Assembly: GCA_021129815.1 (NCBI GenBank)
Contig: JAJOKN010000049.1
Coordinates: 1,394-15,082, forward strand
Source of the DNA: Desulfotomaculum sp.
Lineage (GTDB): Bacteria > Bacillota > Desulfotomaculia > Desulfotomaculales > Desulfohalotomaculaceae
Direction of reading: 5' to 3'
Length of the DNA stretch: 13,689 nucleotides
Part shown: piece after piece, positions 13,556 to 13,689 of the stretch
Layout of the letters: the number at the start of each line of letters is the position of its first letter
Position numbering within the stretch: the first letter of the stretch is position 1
Made by a program: the position numbers and the translations under genes
The notes under the pieces: model-generated
Told to the model about the DNA's origin: nothing
What the model saw: the letters and a program-made list of their open reading frames with translations, nothing else
The model's database searches: none

Positions 13556-13631
13556 TGGTGGGCGGTGCAGGGCTCGAACCTGCGACCCCCTGCTTGTAAG
13601 GCAGGTGCTCTCCCAGCTGAGCTAACCGCCC
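13556..13631 (-). tRNA. tRNA-Val(UAC), CCA encoded
   Basis: The 76-base gene has a perfect 7-bp acceptor stem GGGCGGT/ACCGCCC. The D arm is AGCTCAGCTGGGAGAGC. The anticodon stem CCTGC/GCAGG encloses loop CTTACAA, giving anticodon UAC. The T arm is GCAGGTTCGAGCCCTGC. CCA is encoded at 13556-13558. It lies 3 bases after tRNA-Glu in the same transcript. Confidence 0.97.
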
Positions 13632-13634
13632 AAT

Positions 13635-13689
13635 TGGTGACCCCTACGGGATTCGAACCCGTGTTACCGCCGTGAAAGGGCGGTGTCTT
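13635..13689 (-). tRNA. tRNA-Glu(UUC), 3' part, cut by the window edge
   Basis: The anticodon arm CCGCC-CTTTCAC-GGCGG gives anticodon UUC. The T arm ACGGGTTCGAATCCCGT and the 3' acceptor strand AGGGGTC-A-CCA follow. The AAGACACC before the anticodon arm is usual for tRNA-Glu. The acceptor 5' strand and most of the D arm lie outside the window. Confidence 0.93.

Noticed and set aside
1..13689. CRISPR array, insertion sequence, phage or toxin-antitoxin genes
   Set aside because: I found no spaced direct repeats, no transposase or integrase motifs, and every open frame with good support is a housekeeping family.

Overview
The window is low-GC chromosomal DNA from a Gram-positive anaerobe-type Firmicute, most likely a member of Clostridia. 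The evidence is the gene order (rplU-rpmA-obg, then proB-proA-nadD-yqeK-rsfS), strong AGGAGG-type ribosome binding sites, frequent TTG starts, a leader-like 5' region before rplU, and a trmK / Nif3-like / zinc-ribbon cluster. I cannot name the genus. Every gene I can support lies on the minus strand, so transcription runs from high to low coordinates. This is mostly housekeeping DNA: there is no phage, insertion sequence, CRISPR array or defence system, and I found no convincing new multi-gene system.

In transcription order, the right edge holds the 3' part of tRNA-Glu(UUC) and a complete tRNA-Val(UAC). Next come trmK (tRNA m1A22 methyltransferase), a Nif3-like dinuclear-metal protein overlapping trmK, a strong terminator, and a coiled-coil zinc-ribbon protein ending in its own terminator. 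A strong promoter and a structured leader then precede rplU and rpmA (ribosomal proteins L21 and L27). A hairpin terminator separates these from a long run: obg, proB, proA, nadD, yqeK, rsfS and tRNA-Ala(GGC). These genes are tightly packed, with ATGA overlaps at proB/proA and nadD/yqeK. The run covers ribosome assembly and silencing (Obg, RsfS), proline synthesis (ProB, ProA), NAD synthesis (NadD) and dinucleotide hydrolysis (YqeK).

Between tRNA-Ala and the run's terminator lies a decayed gene whose only recognisable piece is a damaged SEC-C zinc motif. A small Rossmann-fold protein (TIGR00725/LOG-like) follows with its own -10 element. Then comes leuS, behind a good sigma-A promoter with a very short leader that has no room for a T-box. 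The left end carries a UPF0316 membrane protein and a DUF421/YetF-family protein that runs off the edge and seems to have lost the middle of its membrane domain.

The points most worth a second look are: a four-codon AUG...UGA ORF in the best ribosome-binding position before the UUG start of leuS; L27 lacking the Firmicutes N-terminal extension together with the absence of the prp/ysxB protease gene between rplU and rpmA; the SEC-C relic beside tRNA-Ala; the shortened YetF-like protein with a hairpin over its ribosome binding site; and an altered PPHK motif in NadD.
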